Notes under the pieces: generated by a model
The model's database searches: none
The model's input: only the letters and a program-made list of their open reading frames with translations
Told to the model about the DNA's origin: nothing
Source of the DNA: Folioceros fuciformis
Taxonomy: Eukaryota; Anthocerotophyta; Anthocerotopsida; Anthocerotales
Direction of reading: 5' to 3'
Length of the DNA: 64,000 nt
Assembly (NCBI GenBank): GCA_049999805.1
Contig: JBNGIO010006371.1
Location: 407,049 to 471,048 of the forward strand
Program-made: the position numbers and the translations under genes
Part shown: piece after piece, positions 12,912 to 22,954 of the stretch
Layout: each line of letters opens with the position of its first letter
How positions within the stretch are numbered: the stretch's first letter is position 1

Positions 12912-13433
12912 ATGTATGTGAAGGGAGGGAGCAGGGGGAAGGGGGGGAAGGTGGCGAAGCTGCTGAGCGTGGTGCGCAGGTTGGCGCACAGGGAGCAGGA
13001 CTACACGGCGCTGAGCGCTTCGAACTCGCTGCGGTCGACGGGGGACGGGAGCAGCCTGAGTATGAGCATGAGCCTGGGGAGCCAGTGGGAGGCGTCGGAT
13101 TCGGACGAGGATGACGACAACGGCGTGGACTGCGCGCTGCCGGACGTGCCGGCGGGCTGCCTGGCCGTGTACGTCGGGGAGCAGCAGCAGCGGTTTGTGA
13201 TCCGGGCGCAGTACCTCAACCACAGCCTGTTCAAGGCGCTGCTGGACAAGTCCCGGGACGAGTTCGGCTTCCAGCAGAAGGGGGCCCTGCATATTCCCTG
13301 CGAGGTGGTGCTGTTCGAGCACCTGCTGTGGGTCCTCAGCAAGGGGGACCCCGCCGCCGCCGAGGAGGAGGCCATGGGCCTGCATCAACTCTTGAATTTC
13401 TATGCCGGCAGCGAGGGCGAGATGTCCTCGTGA
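12912..13433 (+). CDS. SAUR-family auxin-responsive protein (173 aa)
   Basis: A single exon codes a basic N-terminus (KVAKLLSVVRRLAHREQD), a Ser/Met-rich and acidic linker (SDSDEDDDNG) and then a SAUR domain at about residues 76-146. The domain reads VPAGCLAVYVG, QRFVIRAQYLNH, FKALLDKSRDEFGF and CEVVLFEHLLWVL, followed by an acidic tail. SAUR proteins in flowering plants inhibit PP2C.D phosphatases and so activate plasma-membrane proton pumps to drive cell expansion. Intronless structure is normal for SAURs. The start is the first ATG after the gap, and a longer N-terminus cannot be excluded because the gap ends only 12 bases before it. The N-terminal extension is longer than in typical small SAURs. 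Confidence 0.9.
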   Translation: MYVKGGSRGKGGKVAKLLSVVRRLAHREQDYTALSASNSLRSTGDGSSLSMSMSLGSQWEASDSDEDDDNGVDCALPDVPAGCLAVYVGEQQQRFVIRAQYLNHSLFKALLDKSRDEFGFQQKGALHIPCEVVLFEHLLWVLSKGDPAAAEEEAMGLHQLLNFYAGSEGEMSS

Positions 13434-14300
13434 TCCGCTTCTTCCCTTTCCTTTCTAGGTGGGACTTATTTGCTTCTCTCAGTATGCTAGTGGCCCTCCA
13501 GCACCCCCTTCTTTGCTCTGCCCTCCTGTGGTGGTTCAGTTTTGCTTGGGTGGCGGTAATGTCGACGAGGCCTCCTCCTCCTCTTCCTCCTCCTTGTAGA
13601 TTAGGCAGCACAAGCATCTCTTCTTCTCTTCCTCCCCACTCCTACTCCTCTCCTGCCCTTGCCGTTGCTCTTTTTTCCTGGGAGGCGAAGGAATACTGAG
13701 ACTCAGGCACGGGGGGGTGTCTTGTTAAACTTGGTCGGGACATCTCCAGGCATAGCTTACGTATCATTTAACAGGACCAGGAATTGGGGTTCGAGGCAAC
13801 CCCTTCCTGCTCTGCAACTGTGTATCAATCAAGCTGTGTAATTTTTAAGTTTTGATGCAGCAATACACGGGGCCTTGTCTCTTATCTGTCTCCTCCCCCA
13901 CATGCGATTCTTGCATCAGCTCTCCCTGTCACTCCCTTTACGTTGTCTTTGTAATGTGGGTGCCTCACTGTTCTAATTGGTGTTTCAGGATGCATCTCCG
14001 GCTGCTGGCTTCCAAAAGTCCCTTCCATGGACTCCACTCCGTACTTTCCTGTTGGTCACAGATCTCTGACCGATGAGCCAAAGGCTGGCTTGGGCTTTAT
14101 CCTGCGGCCCCCACCTCCCCTGAAATCTCTACTTTCGACGAAGAAAAAATCTCATGATCAGGCATAGCAAAGTTTGTGGTTGCCATGTAGTGCTTATGTA
14201 GTCTGGGTTTTCGCTTCACCGAGCGTAGCAGTAGCAGCCTGCGATTTTCATCTCATAGGCTCACCAGGTTGGTTGTTTTGACACGCCCGGACGGAGGACA
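13434..14300. other. SAUR 3' region, no further gene
   Basis: Pyrimidine-rich sequence follows the SAUR stop and probably contains its 3' untranslated region. No protein-like frame was found before the DUF3128 pseudogene. Confidence 0.5.
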
Positions 14301-14307
14301 CAAAGAC

Positions 14308-14555
14308 AGACTACTGCCTGAGAAGGGACATTCGATGACTGCGGAGACAAGTGGGCTGCTCTGTTAGAATTGCAACAGAAACCAGCCGCTGAAGTGCAAG
14401 TAATTGCTGCCCCCACGACAGCAAGGCATGTGCCCCTTTGCTGTGTAGAATCTGCAAACGATGTATTTGTCATGACCCATTCCATTGTCTGCTCTTTGCT
14501 TGCACAGGCGTATCTGGATCAACAAGCGAGGCTTCCTAATCGAATCCAGACTTGA
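14308..14555 (+). pseudogene. Broken partial copy of the DUF3128 gene (exons 2-3 and the intron)
   Basis: The plus strand here matches the minus-strand DUF3128 gene at 4.6-4.9 kb at DNA level, including the intron between the last two exons. The exon-2 part reads FDDCGDKWAALLELQQKPAAEVQ-like residues. The conserved donor follows at 14400, and the last exon begins at 14508 with AYLDQQARLP. It is broken in several ways: the exon 1 equivalent is absent, a stop or frameshift lies just before the FDDC motif, the second Cys of the exon-2 motif is lost, and the last exon stops early, before the HIWTFRTPEE block. Keeping the intron shows it arose by DNA duplication rather than retroposition. Confidence 0.8.
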
Positions 14556-14874
14556 CAAATTCCTGAAGACGCTGCCATGAACATCTACAGTGCTCTGCAG
14601 TTAGGCATCATATTTGGGAACTGTCCACTCCCTTGAAGGAAAACACAAAAAACTCCCATCTCATCTGCCGCCACTGCTGTTAGATCTCACATCCACGACA
14701 CTTGTGACGCATTTGGTATTTGGATTCGGAAGAATCTGGCAGGTCAGTCTGTAATGTTGTCACAGCAATTGATGGAATGAAAAGTTACATTTTCCCCCTC
14801 CTTTATGTAAAAGTGTACGCAGCGGGAGTTACAGTGGTTTGCCCCAGCGTCGTGCGTGCTGGAAGACGTGTGCA

Positions 14875-16542
14875 ATGTCTCCTCTTCAAACGCATGTGTG
14901 GGTTTGCCTGTGCTTGCTTATCACGTTATCGACAGCAACAAGCGGGAGCCCTCAGGACGCAATAGAGCGCTTCAGACAGTACTTGCGGATCAAGACAGTG
15001 CAACCTGATCCAGATTACAAGTCGGCTGTGAATTTCCTGCAAGAGCAGGCGGAATCCATAGGAGGGCTCCACTCCAAAGTTGTGGAATATGTGGAAAACA
15101 AGCCTCTCCTTGTTCTCTCCTGGAATGGGTCGGACCCCAGCCTTCCATCTGTCCTGCTTAACTCGCACATGGATGTGGTGGCTGTGGAGGAAGACAACTG
15201 GAAGTACGACCCGTTCGAAGCAGTGATGGAAGAGAACGGAAACATCTATGCAAGGGGGACCCAGGACATGAAGAGCGTCACCATGCAATATTTGGAGGCC
15301 ATCAGGAACCTGAAGACAGCAGGATTTCAGCCTCTGAGAACCATTCACCTGTCCTTCGTGCCCGATGAAGAGACTGGAGGAGAAGCTGGGGTTGAAGCGT
15401 TTGTAGAATCTGGCGACTTCTCGTCCCTCAACGTGGGCATAGTTTTGGATGAGGGGATGGCATCCGAGAAGGAAAATTTTAGGGTCTTCAATGGTGAAAG
15501 GTGGTGTCTCATTACTCGGGTCTGCTTCCTTGCTTGGTAACAGCGGGATGTGCGTAGCTCTCACTTGTTTGAATGTGGGTTTCTTAAAGGTCTCCCTGGT
15601 GGCTGACGATCAAGGCCTATGGAAAGTCGGATCATGGATCAAGGCTTTTTGACAACAGTGCTCTGCAAAATCTCTTTAAAAGCATTGCCAGCATAACAAG
15701 TTTTCGAGAATCTCAGTTTGACCTTTGGAAGGCAGGCTTAGCTGCGGAGGGAGACGTCATCTCAGTCAATCCAGTATACCTTCGGGCCGGCACACTGACG
15801 CAAACTGTACTACACTACCACCTGTGTACTTCGTGTCCTTCACATGCATCCTTGGATTCGCTCCTGCACATTTCTCTATCTGCTTATCGCGTCGGTTGCC
15901 TGATTGATGCAGGGGTATGTATCTAACATACAGCCTTCAGAAGCAGAAGCAGGACTAGATATCCGGGTGCCCCCATTTGTAGACACTGCCGCGTTGGAGA
16001 AGAGAATATCTGAGGAGTGGGCACCGGCTTCCAGAAACATGACGTATGAGGTAAGGTCAAAGCTCTCTCCCATATCTCCCCCCACTGGATACTCCGATCG
16101 AACAGTACTGAAGGTGCTGTCTATCTATCTATGCCCAGTACATACAAAAAGGATCGGTTATTCCACTCGAGCTGGCCCTCACAACCGCGGATGAGACAAA
16201 TCCGTGGTGGCTGCTGTTGACGAAGGCTGTGGAGGAAGCCGGTGGTATAACTAAGAAGTCGGAGATATTTCCAGCGACAGGGGATGCACGCCTGATCAGG
16301 CCACTGGGGGTTCCAGCGTTTGGATTCTCACCCATGGCCGACACTCCAATTCTGCTGCACCAAGACAATGAGGTAAGGCTCAACTCCTTATGCCACAGTC
16401 TCCAGATGCCTTTCAGTGACTTATGAGGTGACACGCCTTCTTGCAGTTTCTGAATGCTGCGGTGTACCTGAAGGGCATATCAGTTTATGAGGAGATACTG
16501 AAGGCGTTTGCCACGTTCAGAGGCTTCTATGAAGAGATGTAG
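14875..16542 (+). CDS. ACY1: Aminoacylase-1 (N-acyl-L-amino-acid amidohydrolase, peptidase M20)
   Basis: Five exons (14875-15500, 15590-15806, 15913-16050, 16139-16372, 16447-16542) join in frame to 436 residues, the normal ACY1 length. Aminoacylase-1 removes acyl groups from N-acyl amino acids with two zinc ions. Metal and catalytic motifs are intact: SHMDVVAVEEDNW at about residue 97, RGTQDMKSVTMQ at about 130 and PDEETGGEAGVE at about 163. The dimerisation part has SPWWLTIKAYGKSDHGSRL and QPSEAEAGLDIRVPP, and the C-terminus carries GFSPMADTPILLHQDNE. The N-terminus (about 25 residues with a VCLCLLITLSTATSG core) looks like a secretory signal, as in plant homologues. The start is the first ATG before that signal. 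Its 3' end faces the PPR gene 141 bases away. Confidence 0.92.
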
Positions 16543-16683
16543 GCACAGCCTTACAACCAACAGAGCGATAGCTGTGGTTGTTAACTTGCTGCCAAAGAGA
16601 ATTAGACTGCTGTCCACAACCTGTTCCTCCCGAGCTTGATGTCGACTTCATCCAGCATTATCCATTTGACTGCAAAACTTTCA

Positions 16684-18384
16684 TCATGTAGGAACTTGAA
16701 CCCCACTCGCTCCTACAATTGTGTAGGTGATCACATTCGGTTGAATTCCCTGAGGCCCCATATCCGCAAAGATTCTGAGAGCCATTCCCTTGTCACCAGC
16801 CCTTTTGAAGCCATTTATGATGGCGTTGTATGTAATCACATCAGGTGGGAAACCCTGCCCCTTCATCTCCTCGAATATCTTGTAAGCTTCTTTCACTCTT
16901 CCAGCCTTCCCAAGCCTGTCCACCACAATGTTGTAAGCTATAAGGTCGAGAACACCGCCTCTCCTTCTCATTTCATTGAATAAATTAAGTAATTTGTCGA
17001 TGTGGCCAGCATATCCTGCAGCCTTCATAAGAATACTGTACGTGACAGGAGATGGAGAAATGCCCTGCTTTTTCATGTCCTCGAATAGCTCAAACGCTTT
17101 GTCCATCTGACCTGCCTGCCCGATACCAATCAAAAGGGAGTTGTATGTGATCACATCCGGTGTCACTTCCCGATCTTGCATGTGTTGGAAAATCTGATAT
17201 GCCTCCTCCAGCTTGTTGGCTCTACCGCATGCGTTTATTAACACATTGTACGTAACCACATTTGGTGTCCACCCCTTGTCCTCCATGTCAGCAAAAACCT
17301 TCAAGGCAGTGCTCAACCTGCCCGTCTTTCCTAGTCCGTTAATGATAGTGTTGTAAGAAGTCATTCCAGTCGTACTCTTGATCTTCATCTCGTCAAACAG
17401 CTGCATAGCTTCACCCATCCTTCCTGCAGTTACAAACCCCTTTAACAAAACATTGCCAACCACCCCATCTGGAACAATCCCCTTGGCCCTCATCTCCTCA
17501 TACATCTTAAGTGCCTCATCCAATTTCTTGTCCTGCCCTAACCCATCAATCAGAATAGTGTACGTGCGTGCATCCGGTTCACACCCTTCCTTTTGCATCT
17601 CCAAGTAAAGATCCCAAGCTCGATGAGGATCTCCTCCTTTGATGAGCAAATCGATCATACAGTTGTAAGCTACGGTGTTGACACTCACACCTCGGCCTTT
17701 CAGGCGATAGAACACCTTAATTGCACCCTTAACCTTCTTTGCCCTCCCATAGCTCACCAAGAGTGTGCTCAAGGTGACAGCGTCCACCTCACATCCGCTT
17801 CGTTCCATACTTGCCAGCACCCTCCACATGTCGTCAAACTGTCCTGCAGCTCCCAGTATCTTGAGCAATATGTTGTATGTGACGCTGTCATGACTGAAAT
17901 CGGGTTGCCTTCCAGCCCAATCAAAGAACTTCAAAGCAGTCGTGGCATCTCTCACTGACTTCAGCACCTCACTTACTTGAAACAGATTCAGCTGCCCTTC
18001 CAAAGGCTTCAAAGCATACTTGGTGCAGTCTCCCCAAGGCCCGTTTTGCAGAATGTCACGCGCATGGGCGACTTTTGACCTCGCTAGACGGCGCTCTCTG
18101 TCTGCTTCCGTCTCTTTCCTTGACCCTGAACGATTGAGTGGTGCAGTCTTCGCCATACCCCTTAGGGCCCTTGTAGCCAAGCCACGACGTTCCTGTCCAG
18201 GACCTTGACCAGCTGATGGGGCATCCTCTTTCCTTTGTCCTGTGATACTCTCTAGCGTGCAAGCATGCAAAAGTTCATGCCTCTCAAGCATCCACCAGGT
18301 TGGCGCCAACCTCGGTGAGAGGCTGAACAGAATCCGCATCCGGCATGGGAGTCTGGGCATCCGGTTCGCAAGGGTGAGAGGCAT
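16684..18384 (-). CDS. P-class pentatricopeptide repeat (PPR) protein
   Basis: One long frame gives 566 residues from the first ATG; the frame stays open 27 codons further upstream. From about residue 160 come eleven tandem 35-residue PPR motifs of the classical P type (for example VTYNVLINACGRANKLEEA), without E or DYW domains. Such proteins bind organellar RNA one base per repeat and act in processing, stability or translation. The N-terminus is Arg/Leu/Ser-rich and could be an organelle transit peptide. The twelfth repeat stops after VITYTIVGASG. A GTAGGA donor-like site lies inside it, and an acceptor followed soon by a stop lies 50-70 bases beyond, so a tiny last exon is possible. The RNA target cannot be inferred. 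Confidence 0.9.
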   Translation of the reverse strand: MPLTLANRMPRLPCRMRILFSLSPRLAPTWWMLERHELLHACTLESITGQRKEDAPSAGQGPGQERRGLATRALRGMAKTAPLNRSGSRKETEADRERRLARSKVAHARDILQNGPWGDCTKYALKPLEGQLNLFQVSEVLKSVRDATTALKFFDWAGRQPDFSHDSVTYNILLKILGAAGQFDDMWRVLASMERSGCEVDAVTLSTLLVSYGRAKKVKGAIKVFYRLKGRGVSVNTVAYNCMIDLLIKGGDPHRAWDLYLEMQKEGCEPDARTYTILIDGLGQDKKLDEALKMYEEMRAKGIVPDGVVGNVLLKGFVTAGRMGEAMQLFDEMKIKSTTGMTSYNTIINGLGKTGRLSTALKVFADMEDKGWTPNVVTYNVLINACGRANKLEEAYQIFQHMQDREVTPDVITYNSLLIGIGQAGQMDKAFELFEDMKKQGISPSPVTYSILMKAAGYAGHIDKLLNLFNEMRRRGGVLDLIAYNIVVDRLGKAGRVKEAYKIFEEMKGQGFPPDVITYNAIINGFKRAGDKGMALRIFADMGPQGIQPNVITYTIVGASGVQVPT

Positions 18385-18572
18385 CACTTTCGGAGCTTGA
18401 AGCAACTGATTCCTCAGAATGGTCTGTAACCTGTCGCCGCGCTCTGCTCTCGGAGGTCCCTTCACGAGTCGTGAAGTTTGCGCAAATTGTCCCCGGACGT
18501 ATGCTCACCGCGTCGAGAGACCCATGCCCTGCAGTTGCTGTGCGTAGAGTGAGCTGCCAAGAATGAGACCAT

Positions 18573-18825
18573 CGAAGAGATGGCAATCCTTTGCTGCAAG
18601 CTGCAACAATTCCAAAACCTACGAAGGAGTACGCTTTCGTCATGGATTGCTCTGAGCCCATGAAAACGACATTGAGACCGGTAATTACGACAAAACACAA
18701 GGATGAACTTTTTGTTCTCACAGCAACAGAGCCTGGCAAACAAGAGTTCTATATGGAAGTACGATGCCTCTTGCACTCTTTCTTGCCTGTCTGGCTGCAG
18801 GCAGCGTTAACACTTCTCACCAGCC
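18573..18825 (+). other. Possible C-terminal fragment of a PsbP-fold protein
   Basis: A plus-strand frame reads KEYAFVMDCSEPMKT, HKDELFVLTATEPGKQ and then a GT donor after FYME. An acceptor further on would add AALTLLTSH and a stop. The pattern of strands followed by LFVLTATEPGKQ resembles the last third of PsbP-like thylakoid-lumen proteins. No N-terminal part was found, and the sequence upstream is the 5' end of the opposite-strand PPR gene. It may be a gene remnant. The family match is from memory and weak. Confidence 0.3.
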
Positions 18826-19085
18826 ATTGACGTCCTGAAAAGTTTTCCAGGTGCCATCTTGGACCGTGTGCAGATTTCCTCTGCACGTCAGACATCGTCT
18901 GAATTATGAGATCCTACCCAAGAGAAATGGCACAGGCATTGACAAGCCCACAACGAATGCTACCTTGTCCATGTTCCATCGAGAGACTTGCAGCTTTGTG
19001 ATTGGCTTCCCATCTCTTTGAGGGTATGATGCATTGCACGAGGCCGACCCCGGCATGGGTGACACGCAAAGGTCCTCAGAATCTC

Positions 19086-20780
19086 CTAAGAAGGCCTCCA
19101 AGGATCTTCCAGCAGCATGCGGCGCAGAGCAACAACCTCCTTGACCAAATTTCTGTAGGTGAATGGACGGACTGCAGACTTCAAGAGTAGTTCTGAGGAA
19201 ACGTCACCGTCGTCATCTCTCTCTGCAGAGATGGTGGCTCTGGAAGTCTGAAATGACGAGGAGACGGGAGTCTTCGCAGCTTTGGCTTCATCAGTAGTGT
19301 CCCCCTCCTTCCAGAGATTCTTCACGTCCAAACTGTCTACGTCTTCATCCAGATTATCACCTCCTTCAAGCACTTCCACTTCATCCAACCACTTATCGCT
19401 TCCCGGCCCATCTAGTTTGAAGTCTCCTTCCTTCAGACCCTCCCTCCCTCCAAACCTTTTGTACTCTTCCCAAGGTGAGAGTTCTTCTTCATCATCATCA
19501 TCCACAACCTCTCCATCCTCACTATCATCCTCCCCTTCATCTTCAACATCACTTGCTTCCCCTCCCTCCTCCTCGTCTTCCTCGTCTGACAATTCTTCAT
19601 TCCTCTCCAGCTCTTCCTCGTGTGCAGCTTGCTTTGCCCTCCACTCAGCTCTTCTGGTGCCCTCCGTGTAGGGATAGAGGAGAGAAACAGGGTGGTTAGT
19701 CAGGAGGTGCTCCACAACCTTCATCCTCCCCTCCCGCGATAATTTGTCATAGGCAGCAGCAGCTTCCTCTTCCTTCACATTCATATTCACGTCCAGTAAC
19801 CTACAAAGCTTTCCATAGTAAGACACGCATCTCTTCCCTGCGTCGGTCTCCAGATCAGGGTTGACAAGATGGCACAGGACCTGCAAGAACTCCAGCTGCT
19901 TCTCAGTCCTCAGCTGATACTTTGGCTTCCTCACATACGTCAGATCCGGGCGCTCCCAAGCCACGCACTGAGTGATCACATTCCGCATAGCCTTGTCCAG
20001 CCTAAACCCCAACCTCCATTTATCAGGCTCTGTCGCTGATTCCACGACCACCTGAGCTACAAGAGTCCAGTCCTCCCAGGGCGCCAACACAACCGCACTC
20101 GGTCTCACGCTTCTGGCGAACGCCCAGTAATAATGCAAGCCAACGTCCTGACTCATCTGCTTCAACTTGTTGTCGTAGTTGATGGTAGCATCCACCCTAG
20201 CCATCTCTTCTGCCTCCTCATCACCCCCATTCAACGTGGTCATGGTAACTGCCAGAGAGTCCCCAAGCTTGCCTGGCACAGGCTTCCCAATCACATCTGC
20301 CCTCCACCAATAGGGCCCGTAAGGCCCATACTTGTAGTACTCGTCAGGCATTCTGACGCCAGGATCTAGCTCTTTAACCACAACCTTCTTCTTCACCACT
20401 GTAGCCTTCTTCTCCACCCGCTTCTCGATCCTGCCTCCTCCTCCTTTCCTCTTGGCCTTGCTCCTCCCAGCTTGCACTCTCACATCCCTCTCCACCACTC
20501 GCCAATCCAAGCCACTCCTGCTGCCAGTGCTTGCAACACCTCTGCCCTCTCCCACCACCGGCCCCTCATCCCCAAATGCTCGAGTGCACTCAACTCCTCC
20601 TCTTCCCGGTTTCACCACGCTGGTCCAAAGACGGTCCCTCCACACGACCGGCAAGCCTCGCCTCAACCCTACCCACTGCCCAGGTCTTTTCCGCAACCCA
20701 CTAAACCTGCGGTCAGAACGTGCAACCCATTCAGCCGAGAAGGCAGACGGGCACGGTGGAACCAGCAACGAAGCCGCCAT
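19086..20780 (-). CDS. EMB2737-like plastid protein with a long acidic stretch
   Basis: A single exon codes 564 residues from an ATG with the context of a transit peptide (MAASLLVPPCPSAFSAEW). A Lys-rich basic stretch follows (about 105-135), and then the conserved core begins with MPDEYYKYGPYGPYWWRADV at about 145. The core continues with HYYWAFARSVRPS, APWEDWTLVAQVVVE, ITQCVAWERPDLTYVRKP and LLTNHPVSLLYPYTEGTR. This block order resembles the plant-specific EMB2737 family (Arabidopsis embryo-defective locus), which I recall but cannot verify here. A run of Glu/Asp lies at about 385-440. The molecular function is unknown. The frame is open 7 codons above the ATG. Confidence 0.75.
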   Translation of the reverse strand: MAASLLVPPCPSAFSAEWVARSDRRFSGLRKRPGQWVGLRRGLPVVWRDRLWTSVVKPGRGGVECTRAFGDEGPVVGEGRGVASTGSRSGLDWRVVERDVRVQAGRSKAKRKGGGGRIEKRVEKKATVVKKKVVVKELDPGVRMPDEYYKYGPYGPYWWRADVIGKPVPGKLGDSLAVTMTTLNGGDEEAEEMARVDATINYDNKLKQMSQDVGLHYYWAFARSVRPSAVVLAPWEDWTLVAQVVVESATEPDKWRLGFRLDKAMRNVITQCVAWERPDLTYVRKPKYQLRTEKQLEFLQVLCHLVNPDLETDAGKRCVSYYGKLCRLLDVNMNVKEEEAAAAYDKLSREGRMKVVEHLLTNHPVSLLYPYTEGTRRAEWRAKQAAHEEELERNEELSDEEDEEEGGEASDVEDEGEDDSEDGEVVDDDDEEELSPWEEYKRFGGREGLKEGDFKLDGPGSDKWLDEVEVLEGGDNLDEDVDSLDVKNLWKEGDTTDEAKAAKTPVSSSFQTSRATISAERDDDGDVSSELLLKSAVRPFTYRNLVKEVVALRRMLLEDPWRPS

Positions 20781-21535
20781 CTCTGTGGTCAGATGGAGCA
20801 AGTGTCGTCCAATAACAGATCACAGACACCATCTTCCTGTCTGTTTCCAATGCACTTCATCGCTTTCGGGGTGTTAAGTCCTCTCGAAGATTAATGCTGG
20901 CCAGGACATCCAGCCGTCCCTCGGACCTCCTGACAAGGTCTCTTTCAAATCGCGATGGGGAACCTCTCGTCCGCAGTTGCAGAAGTGAGGGAAAGTCTTC
21001 CCATTTTTTAACATGAATTCCGCCCCTCATCGCACGTGCAGATCTCCATGAGCGCTGTTGGTGCTATTGGCAGCGACACCCCTCTCCGCACGTACATAAT
21101 AAATCAGGTTTACCAAAATTGGTGCTGCACCTAGGATCGCTCCGCCATACTTTCGTCATTAAGGAGCCCAAGATTTGGGAGCTTCCCCCTACGTGGTAGA
21201 GGAGCCACAAATCCAGGAGTGCAGAATTTCCGGACCCAGGCAGTTTCTAAAACGCACATCCCTCCATGCAGCATTCGTCGTTCACGGGGAAAAGAATGTA
21301 GACAAGTTGCTGTATCGGTAACTACATACAGTCAGTCGCTCTATGGCGTTGCGCCTCATTGCAACAAAAGACGGACAAAATTTCACCGAAGAAATGCTCT
21401 CCATTCCTACCAACTCCCGCAGCTGAAACTGCAAGAGAAAATTCCGCGGAAACCCCAACCGTGACGAGAAGACCGACAGTGTGTCCAATTCATTCCGAGG
21501 CACACACTTTTCCATCCATCCTTCCCCCTTCCCTG
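20781..21535. other. Intergenic between the EMB2737-like and F-box genes
   Basis: This holds the 5' region of the EMB2737-like gene and the 3' region of the F-box gene, both on minus. No protein-like frame or repeat was seen. Confidence 0.5.
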
Positions 21536-22954
21536 TCACACCAGATGCCGGGAGCTGAGATCGAATGCGAAGGGCGCGCAAACAGCCTGCCAGTCAGTAT
21601 GCCTGTCCTCAAACCTGTCCCAGAAATACGCAAACCATCCCCGCCATGTCCCGAGCTCCGTGTTGTAGCAAAGCAAGCCCCGGCATCCAGTGGGCCGATT
21701 CATCCTTCCGACAGTGTACCGGTGCACGAAGGATATGCAAATCGAGTCCCCGGACGACACGATCCTGCGCTCGGCTCCCCGCCGCACATGCTTCCAGTCG
21801 CAGCAAAGCGCCTTCACATCCTGCTCCGGTAGGACGGCAACAACATAGCTGGGGTTATCCCTTTCCCCTTCCTCCTCCTCCTTCACCTCCTTCTCGAGAT
21901 ACAGCCTCACCACGCTCACATCCCTCTTCGCATGCACGTAATAGATGTGCCCGCGGTGCTGCACCACGCTGAAGGGCACCCCCTCCAGCCGGGTGAAGCT
22001 CCAGGTTTCCAACGCCCATTGCACGCACACAGGGACGCTGATCCTTGACACAAAATCCCTTAACAGCACGCAGCTGCAGTACTCTCGCTCAACCGCCTGC
22101 ATCTCGCTCTCCTTCGCCTCCTCCTTCGCCTTCTCGCCATCTGCGTCCGCCATCTCCACGTCCCCGTCCTGCTCCTCCACCTGCCCCCGCCGTCGCCACC
22201 CCGGCACCAAGTCCGTGGGGGAGAGGCTTTGCCAGGCCGAGGCCCGCGAGTCGTACACCCGTAGGGCGTGATACCCTCGGTCATGGCCCTTGCTCCGCCC
22301 GCATCCCACAAAGAGCTTGTACCGGTCCTCGGAGACCCAGAGCGTGGCGAACCGCGGGCAGTAGTTCTCAGGGAGCTCCATCCGGGGCAGGCAGAGGCTC
22401 CTGCGAGTCACGGGATGGCAGACGTACAGCGGCTGCTCGATGCTAGAGGCGTCCTCGCTCAGGCGGGCCAGGCAGAGCAGGCCCCCGGCCGAAGCAATGG
22501 GCCGCAGCCCGATGTCCGGGAGGAAGGAGAGGCCGACAGAGATCATCCGCACTGAGGGAGGGAGGCCGATCCTCCCCGTGGTGCCGTGCCGGTGGAGCAG
22601 CACGCCCAGCAGGGGCCTGCTCCCCAGCCCCTGCCAATCGTCCAGGAACTTGCCGTTCGTGAGCAGGCGAAGCCAGTGCTTGCACACGGCCCGGAAACAG
22701 AACAGCTCTCGGAGCGGGAGCTGCAGGAGGACCCTCTCCAGGATCTCCGGCGGGAGGAGGCTCCACATGCGGGGGTCCATCTCCTTCCCCTCCTGCATCC
22801 TGCTGTCATCTGCGGCTCCGGCTTCGGCCAATTCCATCACCATTCGGACGCGCAACATGGCCGCGGGCCTCGCCTGGCCCTGGCCCTGGACCTGGCCCTC
22901 ACCCTCAACCTGACCCTTGACCTTACCTCTGCCCTCGCCGCGAGGATCAGGCAT
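21536..22954 (-). CDS. F-box protein with a C-terminal kelch/galactose-oxidase-like region
   Basis: One exon gives 472 residues. After a low-complexity Gly/Gln/Glu leader (VQGQGQ-type repeats, residues 10-30), the F-box lies at about 64-104 (LLPPEILERVLLQLPLRELF, then FRAVCKHWLRLL). The long C-terminal part has FBA/kelch-like strands such as YHALRVYDSRASAWQSL and WALETWSFTRLEGVPFSVV, typical of plant F-box substrate receptors for SCF ubiquitin ligases. The acidic insert near residues 265-290 (EEQDGDVEMADADGEK) is unusual. The substrate cannot be inferred. The ATG is the first in frame. An alternative start is M33 or M40, closer to the F-box. Confidence 0.85.
   Translation of the reverse strand: MPDPRGEGRGKVKGQVEGEGQVQGQGQARPAAMLRVRMVMELAEAGAADDSRMQEGKEMDPRMWSLLPPEILERVLLQLPLRELFCFRAVCKHWLRLLTNGKFLDDWQGLGSRPLLGVLLHRHGTTGRIGLPPSVRMISVGLSFLPDIGLRPIASAGGLLCLARLSEDASSIEQPLYVCHPVTRRSLCLPRMELPENYCPRFATLWVSEDRYKLFVGCGRSKGHDRGYHALRVYDSRASAWQSLSPTDLVPGWRRRGQVEEQDGDVEMADADGEKAKEEAKESEMQAVEREYCSCVLLRDFVSRISVPVCVQWALETWSFTRLEGVPFSVVQHRGHIYYVHAKRDVSVVRLYLEKEVKEEEEGERDNPSYVVAVLPEQDVKALCCDWKHVRRGAERRIVSSGDSICISFVHRYTVGRMNRPTGCRGLLCYNTELGTWRGWFAYFWDRFEDRHTDWQAVCAPFAFDLSSRHLV

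Noticed and set aside
12423-13388. Minus frame crossing the first N gap
   Set aside because: It is antisense to the SAUR gene and a third of it is undetermined bases.
19282-19671. Plus-strand Ser/Pro-rich frame of 129 codons
   Set aside because: It is the reverse of the Glu/Asp-rich part of the EMB2737-like gene, which is the real coding strand.
21565-22913. Several plus frames over the F-box gene
   Set aside because: They are GC-driven shadows; the minus strand carries the F-box motif and a long uninterrupted frame with a good ATG.
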